DNA of 22,622 bases from Legionellaceae bacterium UBA2794 (GTDB taxonomy: Bacteria > Pseudomonadota > Gammaproteobacteria > Legionellales > Legionellaceae), in NCBI GenBank assembly GCA_002352055.1, contig DEHS01000085.1, forward strand, positions 5,271-27,892, read 5' to 3'. Shown here piece after piece: positions 1 to 10,481 of this stretch (position 1 is its first letter; each line of letters opens with the position of its first letter). A model generated the notes under the pieces. The model had not been told where the DNA came from. It saw nothing but the letters and a program-made list of their open reading frames with translations, and ran no database searches. The translations under genes and the position numbers were made by a program.

Positions 1-1170
1 CGTAGTCTTTTAAGTGTGGACCCTAAAATAGAAGGTGGAACAAGTGCTCTATCGATGTCTTCAGGCATGCGAGCGTGCGCCCAATTTGCACAAGAAATTG
101 TTAAAGGCGCTGCATTAACCACTACAGCAGATTATTTTTCCTTATTGGTAGAATGGAGTTGGTGGGTAGCAGACGTACCCCCTTTTGTTTCGAAATTTCA
201 ATGGCAATATTTTAAAGAAAATGTTCTTCGATATTTTCCACAGAATGCACAGCACGATCAGTTTCGTTTCCTGGATTTCCAAACGGATTTACAGCCTCAA
301 GAAAGTGTAAATGTAAATTTACATTTACAAATGCGGACTTATCATTTGGGTCTGGACAGGGCTTTGTTTGATCCGAAACTAAAAATATTAGAAACAGATT
401 CAAAAACCCATACGGTCCAATTAACGGTACCTATAATTAATGAGGATACTTACTCTCAAATTAATAAGGTATACGCACCTTATGGTAAAGCCGTATACTG
501 GGGCACGGAGCTCAAAGAATCACACGCACAACAAAAAACTCCCCATGGCAGTATGAACTTTAATAATGTTGCTACTTGTTTTGTTCTAAATACTTTTAGA
601 GCATGCGCGAAGGAAAAGAATTTAATTATTAACCTGCCTACACAATATCAACTTGACGAACAGGAACAAAGCCTGGTGACGTATTTAATGCAGCGTAACC
701 CTTTTGTGTGCCGCTTTGAAAATCCCAGCAAAAATGAGTCGTTAAAGGTTATCAATGAAAATTTACAACATATTTTTGCCCGTAACCGGTGGCTATCTAT
801 TAATGGTTATTTACCGCCCTTACTGGATGAATTTTGGAATGTATCCGCTGAATATTGGGTTGCTTATTTAAAACAATCTCCTGATCTGGTTTCTGATAAA
901 AAAGACGTTATGGAGTTCAAAAATTGTGTTAATGAAATGGGCCTTCATGGCTTAAAACCGCTCTTAAGCTACCTGTCAAGTAAAGAAGGTGAATTAAAGT
1001 CAGACTTTAATAAGTTGATGAGCAATATAGAAAATCCACCTGTTTTTTATGCAGGGTGCCCAGCCAAAGAAATTGGAGCATACACTCGCGTTTTAGTGCA
1101 ACACTTACACCAAAAAAGATACTTTCCTTTTAAACACTTCCAATTGTCTTTTGTTCCTGGAGCAAATTAA
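1..1170 (+). pseudogene. Front part of a giant SecA-like protein gene, cut by an in-frame stop (5' end outside window)
   Basis: The frame is open from base 1 with no stop upstream. The GTG at 16 is therefore only the first possible start codon in view, and the gene probably begins left of the window. The frame ends at TAA 1168-1170. The very same frame then reads on for about 9 kb, with residues DIIELLEQLNELNHFDKISL filling the gap before the next possible start. This makes it one gene with a nonsense codon rather than two genes. This part has no recognised domain. It is rich in Leu, Asn and aromatic residues, and a stretch near 725-830 (IFARNRWLSINGYL) resembles the ends of leucine-rich or helical repeats seen in Legionella effectors, which is only an impression. 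No signal peptide or membrane segment is visible. Whether a shortened product is made, or the stop is a sequencing error, cannot be told from sequence alone. Confidence 0.75.
306..329. repeat. Perfect 24-bp palindrome inside coding sequence
   Basis: Bases 306-329 are identical to their own reverse complement, built from the units GTAAATGTAAAT and ATTTACATTTAC with one extra pair outside. It lies in the front section of the giant gene, where it encodes alternating polar and hydrophobic residues (VNVNLHLQ). Repetitive AT-rich codons may explain it by chance. Confidence 0.6.
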
Positions 1171-1227
1171 GATATTATTGAACTGTTAGAGCAACTGAAT
1201 GAACTTAACCATTTTGATAAAATTAGT

Positions 1228-4200
1228 TTGACCGATTGCACCACTCCTGAAAAAATAGACGCTTTACATCAATTCCTTGAAGAGTTGATGATTCGTGCAG
1301 CAGGTAATGAAAAATGGATTTGTCCCATTCATATACCTGAATTAGAAAAACCTTCAAATAACCCACAATTAGAAAAAATTTATAATCTTTATAGTGACTT
1401 AAATAACTTTTTAGTTTGTAGGGCACGTAAGAAAAATGATGATCACTTATTAAAAATCGACCTCTTTAAGGTTGCATCCAAACTCGCAGTTGCTGAAGTT
1501 GGCGATTCTGCTGGAGCTATTCACGATAAGAAGAAAAAACTCTTCGAGGGGGAGGCATTAATTCAAAAATTTAAAAGAGATAGCCAAAACACATTTGATC
1601 AACCGTTTGTATCTTTAATTCGCGCTGGGGGTATTGCATTACAAATGCAACAGCAACAGCAGATAAAACAAGAACGAAGCCGCTCTTTAGAAAACGAAAT
1701 GGAAAAAGGGGCTGCTTATGAAGATATATTACCTTCTTTATTAATTGATTATAAGAACATCCAGGCTCAACTGTTTAAGTATTATCAGGAGCTCAATCTC
1801 GATTATCCAATTGATCCTAAAAAAGCCATATTAGCCGGGAACAATGAACAAATTCTGGAGGCATTTTTCCACACTTGGGTCAATGCGAATCCAGAAGTTT
1901 CAACAAAACATACCATTCAAAAAATGACTCCTTATGCAGCACAAATGTTATTGAAATATCATCGTCAATTATCAGGCGGTCTGAATGTATCTAATTTACC
2001 ACGGGGTTTTTATACCCAGCGTTTGGGATCTGGAGAACTGATTTTAGGATACAAACCTACTTTGGGCTATACCACTGATCATAATCCATTAACTTTACAA
2101 TTAACTACAGCCGTCCCTAAACAAGAACGACTTTTAGGGGATTATCGCCAATTTTTTAAACATGGCGAAAAACCTGAGCTAACCGATCAGCTGTTACACA
2201 TGCAATTATTTGCTGAAATGCAGCCGCATTTATCTAAGGAAGAGTGTAAACAACAATATGAAGCGTTGATAAAAGGAGAAAAAACATTATCTGCAGCGTG
2301 GGAAGCATTTTTTAAAAATGAGAAAAACCAAAAATGGGCTATAGACAACTGGGAATTGTTTTTCGCAGGATTTAGATCATCTATTTCTGAAAACACCATA
2401 ATCGAATGGTTTGCTTCTTCTCCCCAAAAATTATCCAAAGAAAAAGCTTTAGAATTATTACTTAGAAATATTTATGCAAACGCAGATCAGGAAATCCAAA
2501 AAAATCGTATTTTAAATATGTTACAAAAAGATGACTTAGTACATGTGAAAGGTTTGGGACAAATTTATTCTCGATTTGGCAATTACGGTTTAGAACGGTT
2601 CTTTAATCTTTTATTAACCATTGAAGACCGCTTAGGCAATGAGTTCTTAGCCGGATTGAGGGAGCATTATTTGCATTACTGCGATACTTATTCCCCATTA
2701 TTGCAAGAATCCTCCTTAAATACTTTTGAAGCCATTTTAACTGAATTATCATCCGATCAGAGTGGTATTGAGAAAAAGCTCTTCCTAGAATTTCTTGATA
2801 GGCAGATAAATGCGGCTGGTTTGGAAGATATTTCGACATTGTGGAAGGGTTTCCATTATTTTTTTAACCGCCTCAAAGATTTGGGGCTTGATGAAGAGTT
2901 TACCCCAGAGCTTCTAAGGTCATTAAAGCCTAAAGGCCAAAATTTATTTCCCTGTTTTGAACGTATTTTAAAATCCGTGGAGAATATCTCCAATCTAGAG
3001 TTACAGTCAGCCTTTATCAAGGTCTTGTCGGATTCTGATATAACCGAAGGCGGGACACCTTATGCTATATGTCATGAGGGCTTTGTCTTAGTTGAAAAGT
3101 CTCTTAAACTTGAAAATTTTCATAATGGAAGTCCCACTTATAGCCCACCTATGAATAAACTATTTACTGATGAGTGGACACACCCATTGCATACAAATCG
3201 GGCATTAGCTTCAAAAAGCCATATTAAACCTGATGATTTTAAAATATTGAGTCAGGAAAATTTATCGCCTCATGCTTTAATTTGGGCCTCCCATACGGAA
3301 TGGCCTGATGCACAGACCTTTCTCAATTTCTTAAATGCAGGTAAAAATCAGGGAATATTAAAAGAAGTTGCCGAACATTTATATGGAGTTTTTTATATAA
3401 CGCACCAGGTAAATCGACGTTTCCCATTAGAAATATTTGGATTATTAAGCGTTCATGAAGACAAACTTAAAAAAGTTCTTCATAAATACCCTAATCATAC
3501 TACCTTTTATGAAGGTCTTAATATCCTACCTGAAGATGATAGAGAGGGCAATTTAGCACGCATGTTCGTCTTATTTGAAAATGCTCCGGAAAAACATAAG
3601 CATTTGGAGCAAGGTTTGTTGTTAGGCACTATCTATGGGATTTCTGAAATAGAATTAAAGGCCTTTTTTGATGCCACTTTAAAAATAAAAAGAATCACAA
3701 GTAATGAATTGATCATTCTTTCAAATCAATTGCTTTCACTAGATCCCGATTTCTTACCGGATGCCCCGGAAAGAAGGAGAGCAATTTGGCAGGCGATACT
3801 TTATGGCATTCAACAAATGGATGATCATCCGCTAGAAATTAGCGAAAAACGTAAAGAACTAATGCAACGACTGAAAGACGACCATGGCCTGAAGTTTAAG
3901 AGCTCTACTACCGGTGATTATCGATTGGTGAAGCAATCTGATCTTAAAGAATTAGGACTTGATAAATTTTTTGTGGAACATTATCCACGGTTAAGTAAAT
4001 TCTTTATCAGTCATATTGCTATCTCTGAATCTCAGTTAGGGAATCAACCATTAAAGCCTATTGTAGAATTTTTTAAACGGTTACAGTTAAACAAAACTTA
4101 TGTCAATGAAGTGGAACCTCTGTTAGCCACTCTGGAAAAGGTTTTAGAAAGGGGAGTATGGGCTTCCTCCTATTTCGATGGACTTTTACGAAGTTTACAA

Positions 4201-7200
4201 TCTCAAGACAGTAAGTCCAGTTTTCCAATTAGTTTTTTAGAGGCGATATTGACCGAGCCCAACAGTCCGTTCGTTCCCAGAACAATCGATGAATTACAGC
4301 CTGATTTTGATAAAGAAGGAAAATGGAGAAGTATTTTTGGATTAATTTTATCTAAGGCAGAAATTTTTGATCGGGTGCAGCAAGCGAATTTGGCCCGATT
4401 GGCCATTCGGAGTGTTGAAAAGCCTGAATTTATTACTGATCTTATCATGAATTTAATTCATAAAGACTATGATGGCCTTCGTGAGGCTATATTAACTCGT
4501 CTATTAAATAGTACCCTGCCTGCAGAGCAGCTTGATTCCATCTTTAAACAATGCGTCGATATTATTCGCATGGAGCATGCCCCCATAAGTAAAGAAGATT
4601 GGAAAGTAACGAGCCAGTTGTGGATTGAAACGCTAACCAGGTATCCCGCTTTAGAGGGTAAGTTTGCTTTAAACAACCTGGATCCAGCAAAAAAAGCATT
4701 AGTGTTGCATATTGCTGCCTGGAGCAGTTTTTCCTCCAATCAGTACCCTACAGTACCTCGAGCAGATTATTTGAAAGGCGATAATCCTAAAGCAGTGAAA
4801 TTAGTCGCCCGTTTAGGGGAGTTATCCCAAGAGGAACTAATTGTACTTGCCCAAAATTATCCAGGAAAGCCTGCACCCGATACGCGAAATCTATCTACAT
4901 TTATAAAATATAAAAAAAATCAACCCATTAACAAAGCGCTTGAAAATTTCTTAACAAAAGAACAATCTCTCTTTAGGCAAGATTATCAACGCCTATCCAG
5001 CTCAAGAGAGGCGGATCTTGCCAGAATGCTTGAGTTGAACGTGGTAACTCGAGGCAAGGAATTTAGACCATTAGATGCTAAATCAGGAATCCAACTTACT
5101 CTGATGTTTCAATATATGAAACAACTCGAGCAAGGCGTTACGAAATTAGCTAATTATGAAAAACCAATTGGTGAAATGACCAAGGATGAATTAAAAAAAG
5201 CATTTAAAGAATGTTCTGAGAATTCTCAAAAAGATCCTAGTAATATACAAGTAAAAACCCAGGTATGGGCCATTTTATTTGAAGTGTTAGGGCGCACCAC
5301 CGGTAAATACCCTCATTTGGCACAGCAGTTTGCTCTGATTGCTAACGATTTGTTACTGTCTCATGATCCCTCCAGCATCTTACAATTAAAAACGGGAGAG
5401 GGGAAAAGTCATTTTGTTGCTTTACGGGCAGCACGCCATATAGGTTTAGGTAAAAAAGTGGATGTATGTACGGCCAAATGGAGCCTGGCAGAGCGCGATT
5501 TACTGGATTATAAACCATTTTTTGATTTTCTTGGAATTTCCACAGCCAACGTACATGCTCGTTCTAAACAAAATGCCTATCTCAATGCTCAAGTGATTTA
5601 TACTACTCCAGGCGATCTGTCATTATTTCTTGACGAACAGGCAAGCCAGGGCAAACCCATTCCTATTGAGCCAAAAAATCGCGTAGGATTGGGCGATGAA
5701 TTTGACTTCCTTTATTATGAAGGTCAAAAAACTCAATTTAACTATGCGCGTCATACAGGGATTACCCCAAAAGAAATGGCATGGTTTTATCGAGGTCTTA
5801 ACGAATTCTATGATCAACTTCCTCAAGAATTTAAAGCCTACTCTGGAAACTCTAAGATTAGTCCAAAATATATCATTGATTGCTATGCCTTTTTAGCAGA
5901 ACGGGCGAAGGAAGATGGCTTACTATATCTTGAAAACATTAGTCCTATGGACTTACTGGGTTGGCTGCAATCTACTCAAGAAGCAGCAATGATGCAATTT
6001 GGGATTCAGTACACCGTTCGTCTAGAACAGGTAAAAGTGGGCGAAGAGGAATTTCCTTTACGGGAAATATATCCACTTACCAAAGACATGCAAGCGGCTG
6101 TAGGCTCCTCATTTAGCCATGGGGTACATCAACTGCTGGCAGCTCGTTTAAATGATCAGGCAGCCCTAAAAGATGAACCGCAAAATTATCATGTCCACCC
6201 TGAAAGTAACATCATCAGTTCTCAAGTCTTTTCACAAAGACTAAAAACCTTATGGGGACATTGGGAAGGATTTACAGGTACAGTCTCCTCATCTCAATCG
6301 TATGAATTGAATGTTGAACACAAAACGGCTGTACTTCGTGTTCCCACCAACCAAAAAGATTTGCGCAAATGGCCTACACCTCAATTTTTTGACCATACCC
6401 AAATTGAAAAGGCTCAGGAGGAGCGTTTAGAGAAGATAGCGGCAGATATTAAGCAACGCATCCATGAGAAAAAATCTATTTTATGGTGTTGCGCTACGGA
6501 TGCAGAAGTGCTTCAAATGACCGCTGCCATCAAAAAATATTTTACTGAAGATGAATACAATCAATATTTTCTTTCTTACACGAATGAGTCCCACGAAACA
6601 CCTGCGGAAATTTTACGCCGTAAAAATAAAATGGAAGGCAATTATTTAGGACAAAAAATACGAGGCGTAGTACTTATTGGGGCTGGTTTTGGGCGTGGTG
6701 ATAACGTGGATGTTGAAACGGTAATACTAGGATCAGTTCAAGATGAAAATGATTTAGGGCAAAAAGGTGGCCGTACAGCACGTAATGGGGAAGAAGGTGA
6801 AGTTCTTCAATATTATATTACCGCAGAAATTGATGAGGAACTTAAAGCCTGGAAAAGTTATTTAGTTAAGACCGATTTGCTCGTAGAGATTGGAAAAGAA
6901 TTGGAGAGAGTCCATCATCCTTTGAGCACAGCCTTTAAAAACGATAACGATCCTGACCTCTGCGCATTCAAGCCCCTAGACAAATTTAATTTGTTGTTGC
7001 GTCTTAGAGAGTATGGCGCTGCCAAAGAAAATTATTTGTCTCGGTTCTACCATGAAGCGAAAGCAAAATTGTCTACGGAAGGAATCACAAAAATTGGTCA
7101 GGCTGATCCTCAAAAGAAAGATCAATTAATCAAGGAATTTGCAAATTATTTAACTGACTTGGAAAAACAATGGCTGGAAATTCAAACCCGATTTAATGGG

Positions 7201-10194
7201 GATCTTGTACAATGCATTAAACTGTTAAAGAATTTTATAGATGCAAGTTGTGAGAGCAGTTCCAAAATTGAGGATGATGCGAGAAATGGAAGACTTTACT
7301 CTATGTTTGAATCTCAAGGTGGAATCCAAATTAAGGTAGAAGTACCCGAACAGCCTGAGTTTATTCTGGATACCCCAGCAGAAGCACGAAAAAATCAATT
7401 GCAGATTGCTGTGCAAGGCTTATTTCTTCGAGTTGCGGATTTATCAGAAAATTCCAAATCCTGGAACGAACTGATTAATAATATAAGTCACATGACTGAG
7501 CTGCAAATGGAAGCGCTGTTAAGTGTCTATGATAATGCGAAAACAATCCCGTTTGCTGAATTACAAAATCAAGTTTCTACACTGATTAAAGAACGCAAAG
7601 TAGTTCAACAAATTAATACATTACGTAATGGAAGAAAAGTAGATAAGTTAGAAAACTTGAAATTTGAGTTAGAGTCACAGCAAGAAGAACTATTGCATAA
7701 AGCATTACTAGTCATGGATCCTCGAGCAAGTGATCTTGTTTTAGAATATATTTTAAATCCGAAATATAGTGGAAAAGAGTATGTAGTGCGAATATTGCCA
7801 ATGCTTCAATATAGTGCGGGAAACCCTGATTTAAGTAAGTCATTTTGGGATAACCCAATCATCCGGGATAGCCTGGCTACACTACCCTCATCTTGTTTCA
7901 TAGAGAAAGTATATTTAGATGCAGATCATATGCTAGCTATCAAAAACTTCCTTGACCGCTATATTAATGTGAAAGATAATGAAGAGGCATACAGTGCATT
8001 ATTTAATCAATTTGTGCGTGGGATGGGAAATCAGCCTGAGCACCGTAAACGTTTATTGATTCAATATGAAGCAATATTAGGGCGAACAGGAATGCCACAT
8101 ACTGACCTATTGAAAAGGTTTGCGGAAATTGCCGAGAACTTTAAAGCTCCAGAGCATTTCAATGTCTTGTTGCGTTTCGTTGAGAAAATGAAAAAAGAAT
8201 ATGCAGCACCAAGAGTACCTATTAAGGAGTTGGATGCTATTTGGAATAATATTGTCAATGCAGGTCCAAGGATTTTAAGGCTTTTACCTCTAATGGAACA
8301 AATTCTTTCTTCGGAAGGAAAAGAGTTTGTGGTCCGATTAAATTCAACTTTGAAGTTACAGCCAGAATTAATTGGAGGTTCTCAACACTTTTTTAAAGAA
8401 TTTTTTCCTAAGAATTCAAATATTAAAAAGCAAGTTAAAATTGCAGAATATAATAAAGTAATAGAAGAATTGCAGAATCTGTTTTCTAATGAAAACTATA
8501 AATTTCATAAGGTTATGGAATTATTTGGCCCCTATTTACTGAGCAGTGACTTGGAGTTTGCCAGCGAGTTTAATGGGATAAAAATACTGATTGATAAATT
8601 AAATCCTGAGAGTATAAAACGCCAGCTCAGCCAATATTTTACAAAAGATACCCATTACTTACTAAGCCTGGTTCATAATTTTCCAGGACATGAGGAAGAT
8701 TGGCTCTCTGTTGCACGCGCCTTTGTCAAATATCTGGATTCGGATTTTTATAAGGGGTTGCGATCTAATGAACAAGCTATCTCAGTTAAAGGTATTAAAA
8801 ACTTGCTCGAAGCACAAATCGTAGAAAAAGATAAAGAATGCTATGACGTGTTGGCTTCTCTATCGTTTAAAGAGATGCAACTAATGCTTTCTTTTTCAAA
8901 AACATACCCACAACATGCCCAAAATTTGTTAGCAATAAAGCCATTAATTACTTATATGACAACATTAGGTGATGAGAAAAAAGAAGAGGAAACCTTCCAG
9001 TCTATAATTGCCCTACTTGAAAATATTAAGGATACGAACACCCCGTTAAGAGCTATTCGAGTGGCTTTTAACAAAGAACCGATACAAGGACTTGAGAGAT
9101 TACCTACGTTATTGAAATTAAGCGATAACAATAAAGGACATGAAGTAAACATTCTTTTAAGTTCATTAGCCGCTCTTAATCCTCTGAGTAATGAACATGA
9201 AAAGATGATTAAATTATTTTATGACAATCAAACTAATTTGAATGCATGGATGAAGAATTATTTTATGACTTATTCAACTAATGAACGAATAGCATTAATG
9301 GATATGCTGAAAAATGAATCTTTCGTCTCCAGGACTCCATCATATGGATATTCTAGAAATAAGAATAATGAGTTATATCAAGCCGGGCTAGATGCTTATA
9401 AAACTCATATTTCCCAGGTACTTGAAAATCAACAATCCAGGAATCAATCTCGGGCGATCTCATCCGCACAACAAAAAGAAGTGCTTAAGGTGATGGGTGA
9501 ATTAGAGGCCATTGGTGCTAATCCTCCCAGATTTAAACCAAAATCTGAAGGAGAGGCAAGAAGGGAGCTGAATAAGGCAATTAAATCACAGATTCATAGC
9601 TATGATAAGTTATGGTTTAAAGATAAAGAGCGTTTCAGTGGAATTAGCGCTCAAATTGATGAATTAAAGAACCTTGCTGGTGATAAAGATACGAGTTATG
9701 AAGAGCTGATGAATAAGGTACGAGCTATAAAAAAGGTCCTTATGGCTCGGGATAGCGAAAGAGCGGCGAAACAACTTTTCCCTAGCTACCATTTTAGCGG
9801 CCAGAGTCGTTTGTACCGGACTTTTAATAACATTGAGGATTTGATTTTAAAATCCTGGACAAATAGTGCCCATAAGGACATTGTTAAATCTAAAGACTAC
9901 ACTACCGTCTACATCAGATCAAAAGAGGAATATGTAGATGCCTTTAAAGAGGCATTGGATACCTGGAATACCAACAATAATGACAAGGTTAGATTGTTTA
10001 AAGATTCTGGCATTGCAAAATTGTATCAACACATACAATTGTTGGAATCTAATGATGAGATAGTGCATTATCTAAGGGATCATCCCGATCAGGTTAAAAA
10101 ACTTCCGGGAGCACTCAGAGTCATTGTCAAGGAAGTATTGGCGCATAATGTCGATGATAACGCACAAAATATAGATGCTGCTAATAATAATTAG
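1228..10194 (+). CDS. Giant protein with an internal SecA-like DEAD/helicase motor, continuing the frame of 1-1170
   Basis: This frame has 2,988 codons counted from the TTG at 1228. That start has no clear ribosome binding site, and the frame really continues from upstream across one TAA. Residue numbers here count from 1228. A SecA-type ATPase sits in the middle. It has Walker A TGEGKS (1389-1394), followed by DVCTAKWSLAERD, which parallels the SecA stretch VNDYLAKRD. The Walker B-like DEFD is at 1490-1493, FTGT at 1682-1685 matches the SecA MTGTA motif, GRGD is at 1822-1825 (SecA GRGTD), and QKGGRTARNG begins at 1845 (motif VI). The roughly 1,350 residues before and 1,100 after are charged, mostly helical sequence without recognised domains. 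No SEC-C zinc tail, signal peptide or membrane segment is seen. ATP hydrolysis is well supported; protein translocation is not shown. Such giant cytosolic proteins in Legionella are often secreted effectors, which is inference here. Confidence 0.85.
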   Translation: MTDCTTPEKIDALHQFLEELMIRAAGNEKWICPIHIPELEKPSNNPQLEKIYNLYSDLNNFLVCRARKKNDDHLLKIDLFKVASKLAVAEVGDSAGAIHDKKKKLFEGEALIQKFKRDSQNTFDQPFVSLIRAGGIALQMQQQQQIKQERSRSLENEMEKGAAYEDILPSLLIDYKNIQAQLFKYYQELNLDYPIDPKKAILAGNNEQILEAFFHTWVNANPEVSTKHTIQKMTPYAAQMLLKYHRQLSGGLNVSNLPRGFYTQRLGSGELILGYKPTLGYTTDHNPLTLQLTTAVPKQERLLGDYRQFFKHGEKPELTDQLLHMQLFAEMQPHLSKEECKQQYEALIKGEKTLSAAWEAFFKNEKNQKWAIDNWELFFAGFRSSISENTIIEWFASSPQKLSKEKALELLLRNIYANADQEIQKNRILNMLQKDDLVHVKGLGQIYSRFGNYGLERFFNLLLTIEDRLGNEFLAGLREHYLHYCDTYSPLLQESSLNTFEAILTELSSDQSGIEKKLFLEFLDRQINAAGLEDISTLWKGFHYFFNRLKDLGLDEEFTPELLRSLKPKGQNLFPCFERILKSVENISNLELQSAFIKVLSDSDITEGGTPYAICHEGFVLVEKSLKLENFHNGSPTYSPPMNKLFTDEWTHPLHTNRALASKSHIKPDDFKILSQENLSPHALIWASHTEWPDAQTFLNFLNAGKNQGILKEVAEHLYGVFYITHQVNRRFPLEIFGLLSVHEDKLKKVLHKYPNHTTFYEGLNILPEDDREGNLARMFVLFENAPEKHKHLEQGLLLGTIYGISEIELKAFFDATLKIKRITSNELIILSNQLLSLDPDFLPDAPERRRAIWQAILYGIQQMDDHPLEISEKRKELMQRLKDDHGLKFKSSTTGDYRLVKQSDLKELGLDKFFVEHYPRLSKFFISHIAISESQLGNQPLKPIVEFFKRLQLNKTYVNEVEPLLATLEKVLERGVWASSYFDGLLRSLQSQDSKSSFPISFLEAILTEPNSPFVPRTIDELQPDFDKEGKWRSIFGLILSKAEIFDRVQQANLARLAIRSVEKPEFITDLIMNLIHKDYDGLREAILTRLLNSTLPAEQLDSIFKQCVDIIRMEHAPISKEDWKVTSQLWIETLTRYPALEGKFALNNLDPAKKALVLHIAAWSSFSSNQYPTVPRADYLKGDNPKAVKLVARLGELSQEELIVLAQNYPGKPAPDTRNLSTFIKYKKNQPINKALENFLTKEQSLFRQDYQRLSSSREADLARMLELNVVTRGKEFRPLDAKSGIQLTLMFQYMKQLEQGVTKLANYEKPIGEMTKDELKKAFKECSENSQKDPSNIQVKTQVWAILFEVLGRTTGKYPHLAQQFALIANDLLLSHDPSSILQLKTGEGKSHFVALRAARHIGLGKKVDVCTAKWSLAERDLLDYKPFFDFLGISTANVHARSKQNAYLNAQVIYTTPGDLSLFLDEQASQGKPIPIEPKNRVGLGDEFDFLYYEGQKTQFNYARHTGITPKEMAWFYRGLNEFYDQLPQEFKAYSGNSKISPKYIIDCYAFLAERAKEDGLLYLENISPMDLLGWLQSTQEAAMMQFGIQYTVRLEQVKVGEEEFPLREIYPLTKDMQAAVGSSFSHGVHQLLAARLNDQAALKDEPQNYHVHPESNIISSQVFSQRLKTLWGHWEGFTGTVSSSQSYELNVEHKTAVLRVPTNQKDLRKWPTPQFFDHTQIEKAQEERLEKIAADIKQRIHEKKSILWCCATDAEVLQMTAAIKKYFTEDEYNQYFLSYTNESHETPAEILRRKNKMEGNYLGQKIRGVVLIGAGFGRGDNVDVETVILGSVQDENDLGQKGGRTARNGEEGEVLQYYITAEIDEELKAWKSYLVKTDLLVEIGKELERVHHPLSTAFKNDNDPDLCAFKPLDKFNLLLRLREYGAAKENYLSRFYHEAKAKLSTEGITKIGQADPQKKDQLIKEFANYLTDLEKQWLEIQTRFNGDLVQCIKLLKNFIDASCESSSKIEDDARNGRLYSMFESQGGIQIKVEVPEQPEFILDTPAEARKNQLQIAVQGLFLRVADLSENSKSWNELINNISHMTELQMEALLSVYDNAKTIPFAELQNQVSTLIKERKVVQQINTLRNGRKVDKLENLKFELESQQEELLHKALLVMDPRASDLVLEYILNPKYSGKEYVVRILPMLQYSAGNPDLSKSFWDNPIIRDSLATLPSSCFIEKVYLDADHMLAIKNFLDRYINVKDNEEAYSALFNQFVRGMGNQPEHRKRLLIQYEAILGRTGMPHTDLLKRFAEIAENFKAPEHFNVLLRFVEKMKKEYAAPRVPIKELDAIWNNIVNAGPRILRLLPLMEQILSSEGKEFVVRLNSTLKLQPELIGGSQHFFKEFFPKNSNIKKQVKIAEYNKVIEELQNLFSNENYKFHKVMELFGPYLLSSDLEFASEFNGIKILIDKLNPESIKRQLSQYFTKDTHYLLSLVHNFPGHEEDWLSVARAFVKYLDSDFYKGLRSNEQAISVKGIKNLLEAQIVEKDKECYDVLASLSFKEMQLMLSFSKTYPQHAQNLLAIKPLITYMTTLGDEKKEEETFQSIIALLENIKDTNTPLRAIRVAFNKEPIQGLERLPTLLKLSDNNKGHEVNILLSSLAALNPLSNEHEKMIKLFYDNQTNLNAWMKNYFMTYSTNERIALMDMLKNESFVSRTPSYGYSRNKNNELYQAGLDAYKTHISQVLENQQSRNQSRAISSAQQKEVLKVMGELEAIGANPPRFKPKSEGEARRELNKAIKSQIHSYDKLWFKDKERFSGISAQIDELKNLAGDKDTSYEELMNKVRAIKKVLMARDSERAAKQLFPSYHFSGQSRLYRTFNNIEDLILKSWTNSAHKDIVKSKDYTTVYIRSKEEYVDAFKEALDTWNTNNNDKVRLFKDSGIAKLYQHIQLLESNDEIVHYLRDHPDQVKKLPGALRVIVKEVLAHNVDDNAQNIDAANNN

Positions 10195-10375
10195 GGCAAT
10201 TCTTAAAAGGACCTATAACAAACGAAAACGGCGGGTGACAAGCATTCCGAAAGGCAAGACCGCTTTAGCTTGGCTTGAGGACGCTAATATTTCGGCAGAG
10301 GATAAGTTAGTAATTCAAAAAATATTACTTGAAAAGATGGATACTTCACTAAAAATAACTCAAGGGCCTGTTTAA
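10175..10375 (+). CDS. Small ORF overlapping the end of the giant gene, unrecognised
   Basis: This 66-codon ORF starts inside the last 20 bases of the giant gene, in another frame. The first 20 residues are very basic (RTYNKRKRRV). The remainder, from about GKTALAWLEDANIS onward, looks like a normal helical protein segment. No good ribosome binding site precedes the ATG. A GTG at 10235 is an alternative start, and the ORF could equally be the tail of a gene lost by rearrangement. Its stop codon lies in the left arm of the hairpin at 10366-10392. I do not recognise the sequence. Confidence 0.3.
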   Translation: MLLIIIRAILKRTYNKRKRRVTSIPKGKTALAWLEDANISAEDKLVIQKILLEKMDTSLKITQGPV

Positions 10376-10392
10376 TTCAAAATTAAACAGGC
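10366..10392 (+). terminator. Perfect 12-bp stem, 3-nt loop hairpin after the giant gene
   Basis: GCCTGTTTAATT at 10366-10377 pairs perfectly with AATTAAACAGGC at 10381-10392 around the loop CAA. It lies just beyond the giant gene and includes the stop codon of the small ORF. No T-run follows on the plus strand, so it is not a classical intrinsic terminator. It may be a Rho-assisted or mRNA-stabilising hairpin. Confidence 0.45.
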
Positions 10393-10481
10393 TAGGGCGT
10401 TCATTTAAGATTTAATAAACTCTAATTACTGCTGAAAATTATAGAATTAAACCCAAACATACGGTTCTTATAACGAATTCT

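Noticed and set aside
1168..1170. Programmed stop-codon readthrough in the giant gene
   Set aside because: No special downstream structure or known readthrough context is visible; a nonsense mutation or sequencing error is simpler.
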